Of a stretch of 5,355 nucleotides of DNA, positions 5,185 to 5,355 are shown in pieces. The stretch comes from Desulfobacterales bacterium (lineage in GTDB: Bacteria; Desulfobacterota; Desulfobacteria; Desulfobacterales; JAFDCJ01): positions 5,184,384-5,189,738 of the forward strand of contig CP070771.1 of NCBI GenBank assembly GCA_020345785.1, in the 5' to 3' direction. Every line of letters starts with the position of its first letter. Within the stretch, counting starts at the first letter, position 1. The notes under the pieces were generated by a model that did no database searches, was not told where the DNA came from, and saw only the letters and a program-made list of their open reading frames with translations. The position numbers and the translations under genes are program-made.

Positions 5185-5355
5185 AAATCAGCGAGCACGA
5201 GCAGAGTCAAGGGTATATGGAGTTACTTCATGCTCCAGATGGAATTTGCCATAATCAAATGATGCATTATTTTTGAGATGCTATACGCAAACGCGTGGGG
5301 CAGGGGGTTGGTTAGATTACTTTTTTATTGAATTCAGCAGACGAGACGGAACGAC
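5185..5355. other. Downstream region without a recognisable gene
   Basis: No coding frame of useful length. A short inverted repeat TGGAG (5218-5222) / CTCCA (5233-5237) with a 10-base loop lies 34 bases after the reductase stop, but no T-tract follows it, so it is not a convincing terminator. A T-run (CTTTTTTATTG) near 5320-5330 has no stem in front of it. The window ends before any next gene begins. Confidence 0.4.

Noticed and set aside
5248..5280. Promoter-like TTGCCA and TATTTT near the right end
   Set aside because: Weak matches in AT-rich sequence, with no downstream gene in the window to support them.

Overview
The window reads as chromosomal DNA of a Gram-negative anaerobe, most likely a Desulfobacterota/Desulfobacterales-type bacterium. 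That placement is an inference. It rests on the mixture of an MgtE transporter, YgiQ-type and B12-type radical SAM remnants, a glutaredoxin-thioredoxin reductase fusion, and an AT-rich dispersed palindrome of a kind I associate with such genomes. There is no rRNA, tRNA, CRISPR array, transposase or integrase, and I see no complete defence or biosynthetic system.

Layout. Positions 2-676 (+) hold the 3' two-thirds of an MgtE magnesium transporter, cut by the window edge. A YgiQ-family radical SAM gene follows 32 bases later with its ribosome binding site intact, but it breaks off after about 61 codons. From about 709 to 1240 the DNA appears to be a scrap-yard of three abutting gene pieces: the YgiQ 5' end (+), an internal piece of a second radical SAM protein in inverted orientation (-), and a 5'-less (+) reading frame ending in an HEXXH metallopeptidase-like motif. 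A terminator-like hairpin lies just downstream, at about 1302-1327.

Positions 1345-2337 (+) hold a CelD/BcsL-type GNAT acetyltransferase. Its homologous N-terminus runs upstream of every ATG, GTG or TTG start, so the best start is a CTG with a good Shine-Dalgarno. It converges on a tandem two-domain GNAT acetyltransferase (2418-3350, -), with an imperfect hairpin and a duplicated heptamer in the 80-base gap between them.

Positions 3351-3942 are non-coding. They contain an imperfect palindrome about 167 bp long (3684-3850), then the leader of a 413-residue glutaredoxin-thioredoxin reductase fusion (3943-5184, +). The open frame of that gene can be extended into the palindrome, but the extension is translated repeat rather than protein. 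The last 171 bases show no gene.

The three intact genes do not form an obvious pathway. The clearest functional unit is the redox fusion protein, which carries both an electron-accepting CPDC glutaredoxin site and the CATC reductase site. Its NADPH-phosphate-binding motif departs from the canonical one.
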